DNA of 64,000 bases from an uncultured Bacteroidia bacterium (GCA_902801625.1 CADCJI010000004.1:1-64000), one strand, 5' to 3'; shown: positions 44,366 to 55,871, counted from the stretch's first letter. The notes: generated by a model not told the origin, from the sequence alone. Numbers and translations: made by a program.

Positions 44366-44935
44366 ATAGCACAGATTCCACAAAAAGGAAGACCGGGCCA
44401 AAAGCCGAACAAGGACAAAGACGGATTCAATCATCGCATCAATGAGGAGGTAAAAGCTCCGATGGTTCGTCTGGTGGGCGAGGGTGTTGAGCCTAACATC
44501 TATCCCTTGCGCGAAGCCTTGAGAATCGTAGAGGAATTGGGTGTCGACCTCGTTGAGATCCAGCCCGATGCCAACCCGCCGGTCTGCAAGGCGATGGACT
44601 ACAAGAAATTCGTTTTCGACCAGAAGAAGCGCCTGAAGGAACAGAAAGCCAAGGCCACCAAAGTCGTCATCAAGGAAATCCGACTTGGACCCCAAACCGA
44701 TGACCACGACTTCGAGTTCAAGCTGAACCACGCCAAACGATTCTTGCAGGAAGGTTCGAAAGTGAAGGTGGAAGTGTTTTTCAGAGGCCGTTCCATCGTT
44801 TACAAGGAACAAGGTGAAATCATATTGCTCAAGTTTGCGCAAGAGTTGGAAGAGTTCGGAAAGGTGGAGATGATGCCCAAGTTGGAAGGCAAGCGCATGC
44901 AGATGATGATAGCTCCTAAATCAACGAAGAAATAA
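44366..44935 (+). CDS. infC: Translation initiation factor IF-3, probable AUA start
   Basis: From the ATA at 44366 the protein is 189 aa. The first in-frame ATG, at 44462, would remove the conserved HRINEEVKAPMVRLVGE start of the N-terminal domain and leave only 157 aa. The frame is closed by TAG at 44351. A strong Shine-Dalgarno AGGAG (44352-44356) lies 9 nt before ATA; the next candidate, ATT at 44375, is 18 nt away. IF-3 discriminates against non-AUG starts, so rare codons in infC are a known way of self-control (AUU in E. coli). The N-domain, the linker and the C-domain (VKEIRLGPQTDDHDFEFKL reads here as IKEIRLGPQTDDHD) are intact. Confidence 0.88.
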   Translation: MAQIPQKGRPGQKPNKDKDGFNHRINEEVKAPMVRLVGEGVEPNIYPLREALRIVEELGVDLVEIQPDANPPVCKAMDYKKFVFDQKKRLKEQKAKATKVVIKEIRLGPQTDDHDFEFKLNHAKRFLQEGSKVKVEVFFRGRSIVYKEQGEIILLKFAQELEEFGKVEMMPKLEGKRMQMMIAPKSTKK

Positions 44936-44967
44936 ACTCATTTTTAATACTTTAAATTATTTGTAAA

Positions 44968-45162
44968 ATGCCGAAAATGAAGACAAAGTCCGCTGCCAAG
45001 AAGCGTTTCCAAGTAACGGGTAGCGGCAAGCTGAAGAGAAAGCATGCTTATCATGGCCACATCCTGACCAAGAAGAGCCAGAAGAGAAAACGCAACCTCG
45101 ACCACACTGCAATCGTTGAGAGAGCAGACGAGAAAGTCGTGAAACAAATGCTTCTCATGTAA
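44968..45162 (+). CDS. rpmI: 50S ribosomal protein L35
   Basis: The protein is 64 aa and very basic. It opens with the family signature [20 protein letters not shown] and has [15 protein letters not shown]. It belongs to the large ribosomal subunit. It lies 32 nt after infC, in the standard order. Nothing odd is seen. Confidence 0.95.
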   Translation: MPKMKTKSAAKKRFQVTGSGKLKRKHAYHGHILTKKSQKRKRNLDHTAIVERADEKVVKQMLLM

Positions 45163-45254
45163 TTAACCAAATGTGTAATTTGTCTCAGCAGAAAAGTTCT
45201 CGAAAGGAGCGAGGCGCTGGACGAAAAAATCAAACAAAATGACAAGATCAGTCA

Positions 45255-45515
45255 ATGCAGTGGCTTCCTGTGGCGAAGAACTCTTACGAAAAGGGTCAAA
45301 CTTATGCTTATCGCGACAGAAGAAACAAGAAGCGCGAGTTCCGCAGCCTGTGGATTGTCCGTATCAACGCCGCCGTGCGTGAATATGGCATGAATTACAG
45401 CCAATTCATGGACAAGCTCACCAAGTCGGGTATCGAGATCAACCGCAAGGTCCTTGCCGACCTCGCCCTCAACAATCCCGAGGCTTTCAAGGCCATCGTC
45501 GACCAGGTGAAGTAA
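45255..45515 (+). CDS. rplT: 50S ribosomal protein L20, internally deleted and frameshifted
   Basis: L20 is normally about 115 aa. The expected start, ATG at 45239, codes for [10 protein letters not shown], the usual N-terminus. The usual R-A-R-R-K-K...N-V-W-T stretch (about 23 residues) is then missing. The text jumps to [20 protein letters not shown] in a different frame, and this frame then runs correctly to KAIVDQVK. About 68 nt are therefore absent. The open frame given here begins at an ATG at 45255 whose first residues (MQWLP) come from out-of-frame reading. L20 binds 23S rRNA early in assembly through exactly the missing part. An assembly or consensus error is the simplest explanation; a true mutation is possible but unlikely. 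Confidence 0.85.
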   Translation: MQWLPVAKNSYEKGQTYAYRDRRNKKREFRSLWIVRINAAVREYGMNYSQFMDKLTKSGIEINRKVLADLALNNPEAFKAIVDQVK

Positions 45516-45544
45516 ATTGCGTTATTGTTCCATCGATAACGAAT

Positions 45545-45578
45545 CATCCCAGTCCCGTAAAGGGCTGGGATGTTTTTT
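45545..45578 (+). terminator. Terminator of the thrS-rplT operon
   Basis: CATCCCAG (45545-45552) pairs with CTGGGATG (45564-45571), with an inner CCC/GGG, followed by T7. Confidence 0.85.
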
Positions 45579-45610
45579 TGTATCCATTGATACAAGGATG
45601 TCGCAAAAAG

Positions 45611-45647
45611 AAAAACCCCTAACTTGTTGGTTTACAAGATAGGGGTT
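45611..45647 (-). terminator. Terminator of tRNA-Arg
   Basis: On the minus strand AACCCCTA and TAGGGGTT form the stem, with an inner CTTGT/ACAAG pairing. A T run follows. It lies 11 nt beyond the tRNA 3' end. Confidence 0.8.
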
Positions 45648-45658
45648 GAATTGCTTCG

Positions 45659-45732
45659 TGACCCGGTTGGGATTCGAACCCAAGACCCACAGCTTAGAAG
45701 GCTGTTGCTCTATCCAGCTGAGCTACCAGGCC
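45659..45732 (-). tRNA. tRNA-Arg (anticodon TCT)
   Basis: The 74-nt cloverleaf is complete. The acceptor arm is GGCCTGG/CCGGGTC with G-U pairs, the D-arm contains AGCTCAGCTGGATAGAGC, the anticodon loop is CTTCTAA (TCT, reads AGA), and the T-arm contains GGTTCGAATCC. The discriminator base is A. CCA is not encoded, as usual in the phylum. Confidence 0.93.
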
Positions 45733-45747
45733 ATCGCTTTGCGGGTG

Positions 45748-45755
45748 CAAAGGTA
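45748..45755 (-). promoter_or_regulatory. -7 box (TACCTTTG, minus) for tRNA-Arg
   Basis: A TAnnTTTG match followed by C on the minus strand, 15 nt before the tRNA 5' end. Confidence 0.6.
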
Positions 45756-45811
45756 CGACTTTTTTTTATGTGTTAAACCGTATTCAGCGAAAAAAATACA
45801 ATTTGTCTGTT

Positions 45812-46132
45812 TTATTCTTCTGTCTTAGGGACGTAAGGATGGTGAGGACGTTTCGGGCGAGCAGGCTTCTCCTGTTTTGGAGTAGCAGCAGCCTGAGGAC
45901 GTGACTTCTTGACTTGCAACTCGTTACCCATGAAAACGGTTTCATCGGTTTCCACGATAGCCTTGTATGCCTCATCGTCGTTGGGCATTTCCACAAAGCC
46001 ATAACACTTTGAGCGTCCCGTTTCATGATCCATGATGACCTTACAGGATTCCACCGTGCCGAATTGCTCGAACAAGGCTTTTAAATCTTCCGTAGTGGTC
46101 TTAAAAGCTAGTTTGGCGACAAAAATCTTCAT
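45812..46132 (-). CDS. RNA-binding protein (single RRM)
   Basis: The protein is 106 aa from the ATG at 46132; the longer frame would start upstream of the promoter region. One RRM fills residues 1-80, with RNP2 as IFVAKL near the N-terminus and RNP1 as KCYGFVEM. A basic, Pro-rich tail follows (PKQEKPARPKRPHHPY). Such small RRM proteins are common in Bacteroidota and bind RNA, with proposed roles in mRNA control and cold response. The target is unknown. It is transcribed alone. Confidence 0.88.
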   Translation of the reverse strand: MKIFVAKLAFKTTTEDLKALFEQFGTVESCKVIMDHETGRSKCYGFVEMPNDDEAYKAIVETDETVFMGNELQVKKSRPQAAATPKQEKPARPKRPHHPYVPKTEE

Positions 46133-46152
46133 AATGATATAAATTAGTAGTG

Positions 46153-46160
46153 CAAAGATA
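46153..46160 (-). promoter_or_regulatory. -7 box (TATCTTTG, minus) for the RRM gene
   Basis: A TAnnTTTG match followed by C on the minus strand, 20 nt before the ATG at 46132. Confidence 0.6.
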
Positions 46161-46230
46161 TACAATATATTTATAGCACTGACAAAAAAACTCGAAATTT
46201 GTGAAAAATGTGATTAAGCTTGACTGCAAC

Positions 46231-46255
46231 AAAAAAGCGAAGCCTGAAACTTCGC
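46231..46255 (-). terminator. Terminator of tRNA-Tyr
   Basis: On the minus strand GCGAAG and CTTCGC form a 6-bp stem with a 7-nt loop, followed by T6. Confidence 0.75.
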
Positions 46256-46262
46256 CTTGTCG

Positions 46263-46344
46263 TGGGGGAGGGTGGACTCGAACCACCGAACGGATTCCCG
46301 GACAGATTTACAGTCTGTTGCAATTGCCACTATGCGACTCCCCC
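46263..46344 (-). tRNA. tRNA-Tyr (anticodon GTA)
   Basis: The 82-nt class II cloverleaf has acceptor GGGGGAG/CTCCCCC, anticodon loop CTGTAAA (GTA), a long variable arm, and the T-arm GGTTCGAGTCC. The discriminator is A. CCA is not encoded. Confidence 0.93.
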
Positions 46345-46381
46345 AAAATGTTATAGAACGATGCTCTTCTCTAAAGCGCTG

Positions 46382-46389
46382 CAAAAGTA
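46382..46389 (-). promoter_or_regulatory. -7 box (TACTTTTG, minus) for tRNA-Tyr
   Basis: A TAnnTTTG match followed by C on the minus strand, 37 nt before the tRNA 5' end. Confidence 0.55.
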
Positions 46390-46461
46390 CATCTTTTTTC
46401 CGTACCTGCGGCAAAACTCCACGATTTTTTTCGCAACTTTGCAGCATCAAATTCAAATACG

Positions 46462-47628
46462 ATGAAATACGATTTCGACAAAATTATCAATCGCGCTGAA
46501 ACCAACTGCGTTAAATATGACCTGCGCCAACAGGTCTTTGACAATCCCGATGTGCTGCCCATGTGGGTGGCCGACATGGACTTTGAGACCCCAGACTTCG
46601 TGCGCGAAGCCGTCATCAAGCGGGCTGAGCATCCTGTCTACGGCTATCATTTCAAGGATGAGGCTTATTTTGAGGCCATTAGGAAATGGATTCTTCGACA
46701 CCATCATTGGAATGTGCATAAAGACTGGATGTCGTTTGTACCAGGTGTGGTATGCGGCTTCAACATGGCTGTGCTGGCTTTCACCCAACCTGGTGATGAA
46801 ATCATCATTCAGCCACCCGTGTATCCGCCATTCCATCACGCTGTCAGCAGTCATGGACGAAAGTTGGTTTACAACACCTTAATTAATAGAGGTGATGGCT
46901 ATGAGTTCAATTTTGACCAATTGGTTGAGCAAGTTAAGACGGCTAAAATGTTGATTCTCTGCAATCCTCACAACCCTGTGGGGCGTTGTTGGACACAAAA
47001 CGAATTATTGCTTTTGGGAGAGATTTGCATGAAAAACAACGTGTTGGTCATTTCCGATGAAATCCACTGCGATTTGGTGTTGCCTGGTTATCGACATCAC
47101 CCATTCGCCTCATTGGATAAGGAATTCGCCCAAAACAGCATCACTTTCCACGCTGCCTCCAAAACCTTCAACCTTGCTGGATTAGCCACTTCAACGGCCA
47201 TCATACCCAACGAAGAGTTGCGAAAGACTTATGTCGATTATGTTGAAGCCTTGGAGGCTCATCTGGGCAATATTTTCGGCAAAGTGGCCACGCAAACCGC
47301 TATGAACCAAGGTGACGAATGGCTGGAACAACTGTTGGAATATGTGCAAGGCAACATCGACTATGTTTCCGATTTCCTGACCACAAACTTACCCAAAGTG
47401 AAGTTCCACAAACCTCAAGCCACCTACATGATGTGGCTCGACTTCAACGGCCATGGCCTTTCGGAAAAAGAGCTTTGGCAAAAGATGACCCAAGAAGCAC
47501 AATTGGGTTTCAACCGAGGCAAGGACTTTGGCGAAGAAGCAGGCAGTGGCTTTTTCCGCATCAACTTGGCCTGCCCGAGGACGACTGTGGAAGAGGCAAT
47601 GAAGCGGCTGAAGGCCGTGTTCGGATAA
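46462..47628 (+). CDS. MalY/PatB-type aminotransferase (probable cystathionine beta-lyase)
   Basis: The protein is 388 aa, a fold-type I PLP enzyme. It opens with LPMWVADMDFETPDFV, the MalY/PatB signature. It has the NPHNPVGR loop (168-175), the Asp that pairs with the pyridine nitrogen in ISDEIHCDLVLPGY (198-210), and the PLP lysine Lys234 in HAASKTFNLAGL. MalY/PatB enzymes split cystathionine or cysteine S-conjugates to pyruvate, ammonia and a thiol. Which substrate is used here cannot be told. It stands alone with a terminator after it. Confidence 0.88.
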   Translation: MKYDFDKIINRAETNCVKYDLRQQVFDNPDVLPMWVADMDFETPDFVREAVIKRAEHPVYGYHFKDEAYFEAIRKWILRHHHWNVHKDWMSFVPGVVCGFNMAVLAFTQPGDEIIIQPPVYPPFHHAVSSHGRKLVYNTLINRGDGYEFNFDQLVEQVKTAKMLILCNPHNPVGRCWTQNELLLLGEICMKNNVLVISDEIHCDLVLPGYRHHPFASLDKEFAQNSITFHAASKTFNLAGLATSTAIIPNEELRKTYVDYVEALEAHLGNIFGKVATQTAMNQGDEWLEQLLEYVQGNIDYVSDFLTTNLPKVKFHKPQATYMMWLDFNGHGLSEKELWQKMTQEAQLGFNRGKDFGEEAGSGFFRINLACPRTTVEEAMKRLKAVFG

Positions 47629-47646
47629 GACTAACTTACCACATGA

Positions 47647-47681
47647 AAAAGCCGTGCTTCGATTCACGAGGCACGGCTTTT
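47647..47681. terminator. Bidirectional terminator between aminotransferase and eno
   Basis: AAAAGCCGTGC (47647-47657) pairs with GCACGGCTTTT (47671-47681). The A and T runs on either side serve both convergent genes. Confidence 0.88.
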
Positions 47682-47699
47682 CAGTTTGTAATCACGAGA

Positions 47700-49085
<1,386 letters not shown>

Positions 49086-49088
49086 TTA

Positions 49089-51862
<2,774 letters not shown>

Positions 51863-51880
51863 AATAATCCAATTGAATGG

Positions 51881-51888
51881 CAAAAATA
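51881..51888 (-). promoter_or_regulatory. -7 box (TATTTTTG, minus) for the membrane protein-ligA operon
   Basis: A TAnnTTTG match followed by C on the minus strand, 18 nt before the ATG at 51862. Confidence 0.6.
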
Positions 51889-51899
51889 CAAAATTTTTG

Positions 51900-51907
51900 T
51901 AATTTTG
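51900..51907 (+). promoter_or_regulatory. -7 box (TAATTTTG) for the 51955 gene
   Basis: A TAnnTTTG match followed by C. It lies back to back with the minus promoter at 51881-51888 and 47 nt before the ATG. Confidence 0.55.
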
Positions 51908-51954
51908 CCGCGTTTTAATTCAAACGGAAAAACTAACCTTTAATTATCAAAGAG

Positions 51955-52695
51955 ATGAATAAATTATTAAAAGTGTTCGCTATGACCCTCATGCTGGTTT
52001 TGGGCGGTCAGGCAATGGCGCAAACTCATGGTACTATGTTCCTCGGCGCATCTTTCCCAATGGGTGATTTTGCCAAAGTGAACGATCTTTACTCAACTGC
52101 CTTGTGGGGCAATGACCAACAGACTTTCGGTGGTGCAGGCATTGGCTTTAATGCTGGCTTGAAATGGGACTTTGGTGTAGGCATTCCTGGACTTGCCGTG
52201 GTTCTTTCTGTGGACGGACTCTACAATGGACCTAGTGCTGATATGAAACAATGCTATAAAGATAGAGTGAATTTAACGGATTATCTGAACAATGAAGTAG
52301 ATCAAACCACACCGAAGTATATTAATGTGCCTGCCATGTTGGGTCTGAGATATACTTTCTATCTTACTCCCCAGTTAGCCATCTATGCTGAAGGTGCTGC
52401 CGGTGGCAACGCCCGTTTCATCACCGACTACACGATGAAATACACCGACTTGCTGAGTGTGAAACACACTGACACCGAGAATTACTCAACCGCTTTCACC
52501 TTTGCTTATCAAGCTGGTTTGGGCATTGAAGTAAGCAAGAACCTCGTCATCGGTTGCAGTTTCTACGATTTGGGTGGTGCCGCTGTGAAGGGCGAAGGCA
52601 CCTACAAACCTAGTGCAACAAACGGCAACTACGACATCAATCGTGGAACACTTAAACCCGTGATGGTGCTCGGCCGTATCGGTTTCAGATTCTAA
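51955..52695 (+). CDS. Outer-membrane beta-barrel protein
   Basis: The protein is 246 aa. A signal peptide ends in GGQAMAQ. Amphipathic strands follow: GTMFLGASFPMGDFA, GIGFNAGLKWDFGV, YINVPAMLGLRYTFYL, LAIYAEGAAGGNARF, FTFAYQAGLGIEV, and a final KPVMVLGRIGFRF with the terminal Phe typical of outer-membrane barrels. The family (PF13505/PF13568 type) has no known cargo. A terminator hairpin lies in the convergent pfkB gene. Confidence 0.75.
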   Translation: MNKLLKVFAMTLMLVLGGQAMAQTHGTMFLGASFPMGDFAKVNDLYSTALWGNDQQTFGGAGIGFNAGLKWDFGVGIPGLAVVLSVDGLYNGPSADMKQCYKDRVNLTDYLNNEVDQTTPKYINVPAMLGLRYTFYLTPQLAIYAEGAAGGNARFITDYTMKYTDLLSVKHTDTENYSTAFTFAYQAGLGIEVSKNLVIGCSFYDLGGAAVKGEGTYKPSATNGNYDINRGTLKPVMVLGRIGFRF

Positions 52696-52701
52696 TCGGT
52701 A

Positions 52702-53598
52702 TCAATCCTTGAAAATATCAACGCGAAGCGTCGGGTTCACCGGCGCTTCGTTTTTTATGTTGTGTTGGGCGGCCTTCAAGCCAAAAGCAACCGCATCTTT
52801 TCCAAAATGTCCAATTGCATTCGCATGAATCACGCCAGCAAAGAACGCATCGCCCGAACCCGTCACATTGACAATAGCTGTGGAAAGTGCTGGATAAGTG
52901 GTTGCTACACCTTCCGAACAATAGACAACACCCTTTGAACCTATGGTTAGATAGACATTGTTTACTCCATTGTCATTCAGTTTTTTGGATGCTTCAACTG
53001 CTGTGCTTTCACCAGTAATTTGCTCCGCCTCAGCCATGTTACATTTTAACGCAAAGACAGCTTGCTTTTTCGATATCTTAATGGCTTCTGCAAATCGCAA
53101 GGCTTTACTAGGAGAAACCGTATCAATGTATAAAGGAGCCTCGCAATGGTCGATGAGATAGCTGAGGGCTTCCGTACTGAGCAGTGTGTCGGCAACCACG
53201 ATGTCCGTTGTGTTGATGGCTACCATCTTGTCTTTGAGCCAACCCAAATCCATACGGTCGTTTAGGCTTACATCGGAAACCGCTGAAACCATATTGCCCT
53301 TGTCGTCATTGAAACTGAGAAAAATGGGGCTTTCCGCATCTACGAACTGGTCGGAAAGCGACAAGTCCATACCGATTTGCTCGCAGTCGGATATCATGCG
53401 GTTGGCGAAATCATCATTACCAAAAACACTAACCAACTTCACTTCGTGACCCAACAGACAGAGGTTGTAGGCGATGTTACGTGCCACGCCCCCATGATGG
53501 AAGGCGATGTTTCCTGGTACGCAACCCTTGGCATTTGCCTCGGCATGGGGCTTCACTGCAATGTCGATGTTGGATTCTCCAATGACGGTAATCTTCAT
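52702..53598 (-). CDS. PfkB-family carbohydrate kinase
   Basis: The protein is 298 aa from the ATG at 53598; the TTG start at 53622 lies in the -7 box. It has the ribokinase fold opening KITVIGESNIDIAVKP, the substrate loop FHHGGVARNIAYNLCLLGHEV, and the ATP/anion-hole motif VTGSGDAFFAGV with catalytic Asp. It resembles pseudouridine kinases and other PfkB sugar kinases; the exact sugar is not known. No pseudouridine glycosidase gene is adjacent, so I give no symbol. Confidence 0.85.
   Translation of the reverse strand: MKITVIGESNIDIAVKPHAEANAKGCVPGNIAFHHGGVARNIAYNLCLLGHEVKLVSVFGNDDFANRMISDCEQIGMDLSLSDQFVDAESPIFLSFNDDKGNMVSAVSDVSLNDRMDLGWLKDKMVAINTTDIVVADTLLSTEALSYLIDHCEAPLYIDTVSPSKALRFAEAIKISKKQAVFALKCNMAEAEQITGESTAVEASKKLNDNGVNNVYLTIGSKGVVYCSEGVATTYPALSTAIVNVTGSGDAFFAGVIHANAIGHFGKDAVAFGLKAAQHNIKNEAPVNPTLRVDIFKD
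52724..52756 (+). terminator. Terminator of the barrel gene, embedded in the pfkB-like gene
   Basis: CGAAGCG (52724-52730) pairs with CGCTTCG (52744-52750), with an inner CGG/CCG, followed by T6. It is antisense to the C-terminal codons of the convergent kinase. Confidence 0.78.
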
Positions 53599-53619
53599 GA
53601 TTCCTTTGTTTTGGGAGGA

Positions 53620-53627
53620 CAAAAGTA
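53620..53627 (-). promoter_or_regulatory. -7 box (TACTTTTG, minus) for the PfkB kinase
   Basis: A TAnnTTTG match on the minus strand, 21 nt before the ATG at 53598. Confidence 0.55.
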
Positions 53628-53696
53628 GAAAACTTTTGTGAGAATTTGGATTTCACGTTTTTATTTTGTTATTTCGTGCCTTCAAATCAATGTGTT

Positions 53697-53945
53697 ATGG
53701 CTCACCAACAAAGCAAGAAGAGGAAGCGTCGCAACTACAAATACCATGCGATTACCTTCAAGTTGTCGGCAGGGCAATACCGCTCGCTTCGCAATTATTG
53801 CAAAGCTCGTCGCACAACGCCTATCAAGCTGATCAAGAAAAACATAGAGCGGTTCATCACTGCGTACGAATATGATGTTCCAACGGATTTATACCTCACC
53901 GAGAACCAATTGGATTTGTTTTCCGAAACCCTCATGTTGGATTGA
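53697..53945 (+). CDS. Small basic protein of unknown function
   Basis: The protein is 82 aa from the ATG at 53697; a longer frame opens at a TTG (53646) and adds a hydrophobic part with no support. It starts with a highly basic stretch (SKKRKRRNYKYH) and has helical segments (SAGQYRSLRNYCKARRTTPI, KLIKKNIERFI) followed by an acidic end. The shape suggests a nucleic-acid-binding helix-turn-helix-like protein. I do not recognise the family. It lies between a kinase and recR, with no clear operon. Confidence 0.55.
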   Translation: MAHQQSKKRKRRNYKYHAITFKLSAGQYRSLRNYCKARRTTPIKLIKKNIERFITAYEYDVPTDLYLTENQLDLFSETLMLD

Positions 53946-53951
53946 AGGCTG

Positions 53952-53984
53952 CTGAGTACTGAGTTTGTCGAAGTATCGAAGCAC
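53952..53984. repeat. Repeat CTGAGTACTGAG...CGAAGTATCGAAGCAC (copy 1)
   Basis: A 33-nt block just after the 53697 gene. A second copy with 2 changes lies at 58178-58210 in the same orientation. The AGTACT core and CGAAGTATCG are partly palindromic. Confidence 0.75.
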
Positions 53985-54005
53985 TGTCAATTAGCCCTTC
54001 AATCA

Positions 54006-54617
54006 TCATTTCTGATTGAACGGAATGCGGTTCTGTATCGACCTTCCCAGGGTCACCTCATCGACATATTCCAAGGCATCGCCCACGGCAATGCCTTTCG
54101 AAATCACCGAAATTTTTCCTTCAAAGTCTTTCAGTTGCCTGAAAATGTAGAAGTTAGTCGTGTCACCCTCAATGGTAGCAGGCAAGGCCAAAATGATTTC
54201 CTTAATGTCTTCTTTTTGCGTGCGTTGTACCAATTGTGCTATCTTCAAGTCATTAGGCGAGATGCCTTCAATTGGACTAATGACCCCACCCAATACATGA
54301 TAGAGTCCGTTGTAGGAAGCCGTGCGCTCGATGGCCAGCACATCACGCATGTCGGCCACCACGCATAGCGTGTTCTCGTCGCGACGCGGATTACTGCAAA
54401 TAGAGCATACTTTTGTGTCGCTGATGTTGTAGCACCGCTCGCAAAGCATGATGTTGTGCTTCATTTTCAGCAAAGAATCAGCAAGTTGCTCGGTTTCCAA
54501 ATCATCGCTATTGAGCAGGTGCAACGCTAGGCGCAAAGCTGTCTTCTTTCCAATGCCTGGCAATTTTGATAGCGACTCAACCGCATTCTCAAGTAATATG
54601 GATGAATACTCGGCCAT
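54006..54617 (-). CDS. recR: Recombination protein RecR
   Basis: The protein is 203 aa. The HhH (LSKLPGIGKKTALRLALHLL), the C4 zinc finger (CERCYNISDTKVCSIC) and the Toprim domain (LCVVADMRDVLAIERTASYN then GLYHVLGGVISPIEGI) are in the right order. It loads RecA on gapped DNA together with RecO and RecF. Confidence 0.94.
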   Translation of the reverse strand: MAEYSSILLENAVESLSKLPGIGKKTALRLALHLLNSDDLETEQLADSLLKMKHNIMLCERCYNISDTKVCSICSNPRRDENTLCVVADMRDVLAIERTASYNGLYHVLGGVISPIEGISPNDLKIAQLVQRTQKEDIKEIILALPATIEGDTTNFYIFRQLKDFEGKISVISKGIAVGDALEYVDEVTLGRSIQNRIPFNQK

Positions 54618-54630
54618 ACAATAATCGCGG

Positions 54631-54638
54631 CAAAATTA
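54631..54638 (-). promoter_or_regulatory. -7 box (TAATTTTG, minus) for recR
   Basis: A TAnnTTTG match followed by C on the minus strand, 13 nt before the recR ATG. Confidence 0.6.
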
Positions 54639-54649
54639 AGTTATTTCCT

Positions 54650-54657
54650 TAAATTTG
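54650..54657 (+). promoter_or_regulatory. -7 box (TAAATTTG) for the 54680 gene
   Basis: A TAnnTTTG match followed by C, 22 nt before the ATG at 54680. It lies divergent from the recR promoter. Confidence 0.6.
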
Positions 54658-54679
54658 CAGCCTCAAAAATGAAGAAATC

Positions 54680-55357
54680 ATGAAAAGATATTGCCTCATC
54701 ATTGCAGCTTTGTTGTTTGCCTTGGTTGCCGTTGCCCAGGACTTCAACCAAACCGACTCGAAAGGCCGCCGTCAAGGGCAGTGGCGCGACTTCTATTCCA
54801 ACGGGCAGCTGCGTTACGAAGGAGAGTTCAAGAACAACAAGTGCAAGGGTACTTTCCGATATTATGACGAGCAAGGCAATTTGAAGGCCACCAACGAGTT
54901 CGACAAGTCAGGCGAAAAGGCGTTGAACAAGACCTACGCCCCAAACGGCAGGGTAATTGCTACTGGCATATACCTGAACCAAAAGAAAGACGGGGAGTGG
55001 AAGTATTATGACCCTAATTCGGGGCAGCTTCGTTTAGTGGAGGACAACAAAGAGGGCAAGGTTCACGGCTGGTCAAGGATTTACAACCCGCAGAACGGTG
55101 TATTGGCCGAGGAAACGCAATTTGTTGAAGGTCAACCTGAAGGCCAATGCAAGAAATACTCTGACACAGGCTCTTTAGTCATGGAATGCCAATACCATAA
55201 TGGGCTGCTTGAAGGCCCCACCAAGACCTATTATCTTAGCACAGTCCTAAAAGAAGAAGGGCAATATACGAAGGGAAAGAAATCAGGCGTTTGGAAGACC
55301 TACAACGAGGAAGGCGACGTCATCGCCGAAGAGACTTTTGTCGAGTTTGTTTACTGA
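54680..55357 (+). CDS. Exported MORN-variant (YwqK-type) repeat protein
   Basis: The protein is 225 aa. A signal peptide ends in LVAVAQ. About seven MORN-variant repeats follow, such as GQWRDFYSNGQLRYEGEFKN, GEWKYYDPNSGQLRLVEDNK and GVWKTYNEEGDVIAEETF. The repeats form a beta-sheet ladder. Proteins of this type are often annotated as YwqK-family antitoxins, but an exported single-gene copy has no toxin beside it, and a role as a binding or scaffold protein is as likely. Confidence 0.8.
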   Translation: MKRYCLIIAALLFALVAVAQDFNQTDSKGRRQGQWRDFYSNGQLRYEGEFKNNKCKGTFRYYDEQGNLKATNEFDKSGEKALNKTYAPNGRVIATGIYLNQKKDGEWKYYDPNSGQLRLVEDNKEGKVHGWSRIYNPQNGVLAEETQFVEGQPEGQCKKYSDTGSLVMECQYHNGLLEGPTKTYYLSTVLKEEGQYTKGKKSGVWKTYNEEGDVIAEETFVEFVY

Positions 55358-55360
55358 ATA

Positions 55361-55413
55361 CGAAACCTACCACCTATAGATTCCCATGGGAATGACATAG
55401 GTGGTAGGTTTCG
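55361..55413. terminator. Nested hairpin terminator (shared design, copy 1)
   Basis: The outer stem is 17 bp (CGAAACCTACCACCTAT at 55361-55377, its complement at 55397-55413). An inner palindrome TTCCCATGGGAA lies in the loop. The same loop is found at 63316-63368. It lies between two convergent genes. Confidence 0.8.
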
Positions 55414-55425
55414 TTATGGTTTTCC

Positions 55426-55836
55426 TTAATTACACCTTCTGAGATAATCCTCCATATTGGCTCGACCATATTGATCCGCTAACTTATAGTATTCACAAGC
55501 CTTGTCCTCATCATTCATCAAGAAATAGGTCTTGCCCATGTTGAAATAGGCATCGGCATAGTCGGGCTTCAGTTCAACGGCCTTTTCGAAATCGGCAATG
55601 GCTTCGTTGTATTTCATGGCATTCACTTTGGCGCAGCCACGGTAATAATAGGCTTCGAAGTTACTTTTGTCGTATTTGATAGCCTCGGTAAGGGTCTCTT
55701 CTGCTTTTTTATAGTCGCTATAGCGAAGCAGCTGTTTGGAGCCTTCTTCCGTGTAAAGGCGCGATTTGGCGGGATTTTCACAACTGGTCAGGAAAAGAAC
55801 GCAGATGGTCGTGAATATCAATGCTAGTTTCTTCAT
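55426..55836 (-). CDS. TPR-repeat lipoprotein
   Basis: The protein is 136 aa from the ATG at 55836. The signal peptide ends in a lipobox LTSC with Cys19. About three TPR units follow (SDYKKAEETLTEAIKYD, FEAYYYRGCAKVNAMKYNEA, ADAYFNMGKTYFLMNDEDKA). It should be a periplasmic protein tethered to a membrane and offering a protein-binding groove. Function is unknown. Confidence 0.82.
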   Translation of the reverse strand: MKKLALIFTTICVLFLTSCENPAKSRLYTEEGSKQLLRYSDYKKAEETLTEAIKYDKSNFEAYYYRGCAKVNAMKYNEAIADFEKAVELKPDYADAYFNMGKTYFLMNDEDKACEYYKLADQYGRANMEDYLRRCN

Positions 55837-55854
55837 TTCAGTAATTATTTGCTG

Positions 55855-55862
55855 CAAAAATA
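55855..55862 (-). promoter_or_regulatory. -7 box (TATTTTTG, minus) for the TPR lipoprotein
   Basis: A TAnnTTTG match followed by C on the minus strand, 18 nt before the ATG and just after the DUF2279 stop. Confidence 0.6.
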
Positions 55863-55871
55863 ATTCTTTTT

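Noticed and set aside
54680..55357. Toxin-antitoxin module (YwqK family antitoxin)
   Set aside because: The protein has a signal peptide and no toxin gene lies beside it, so the family name alone is not enough.
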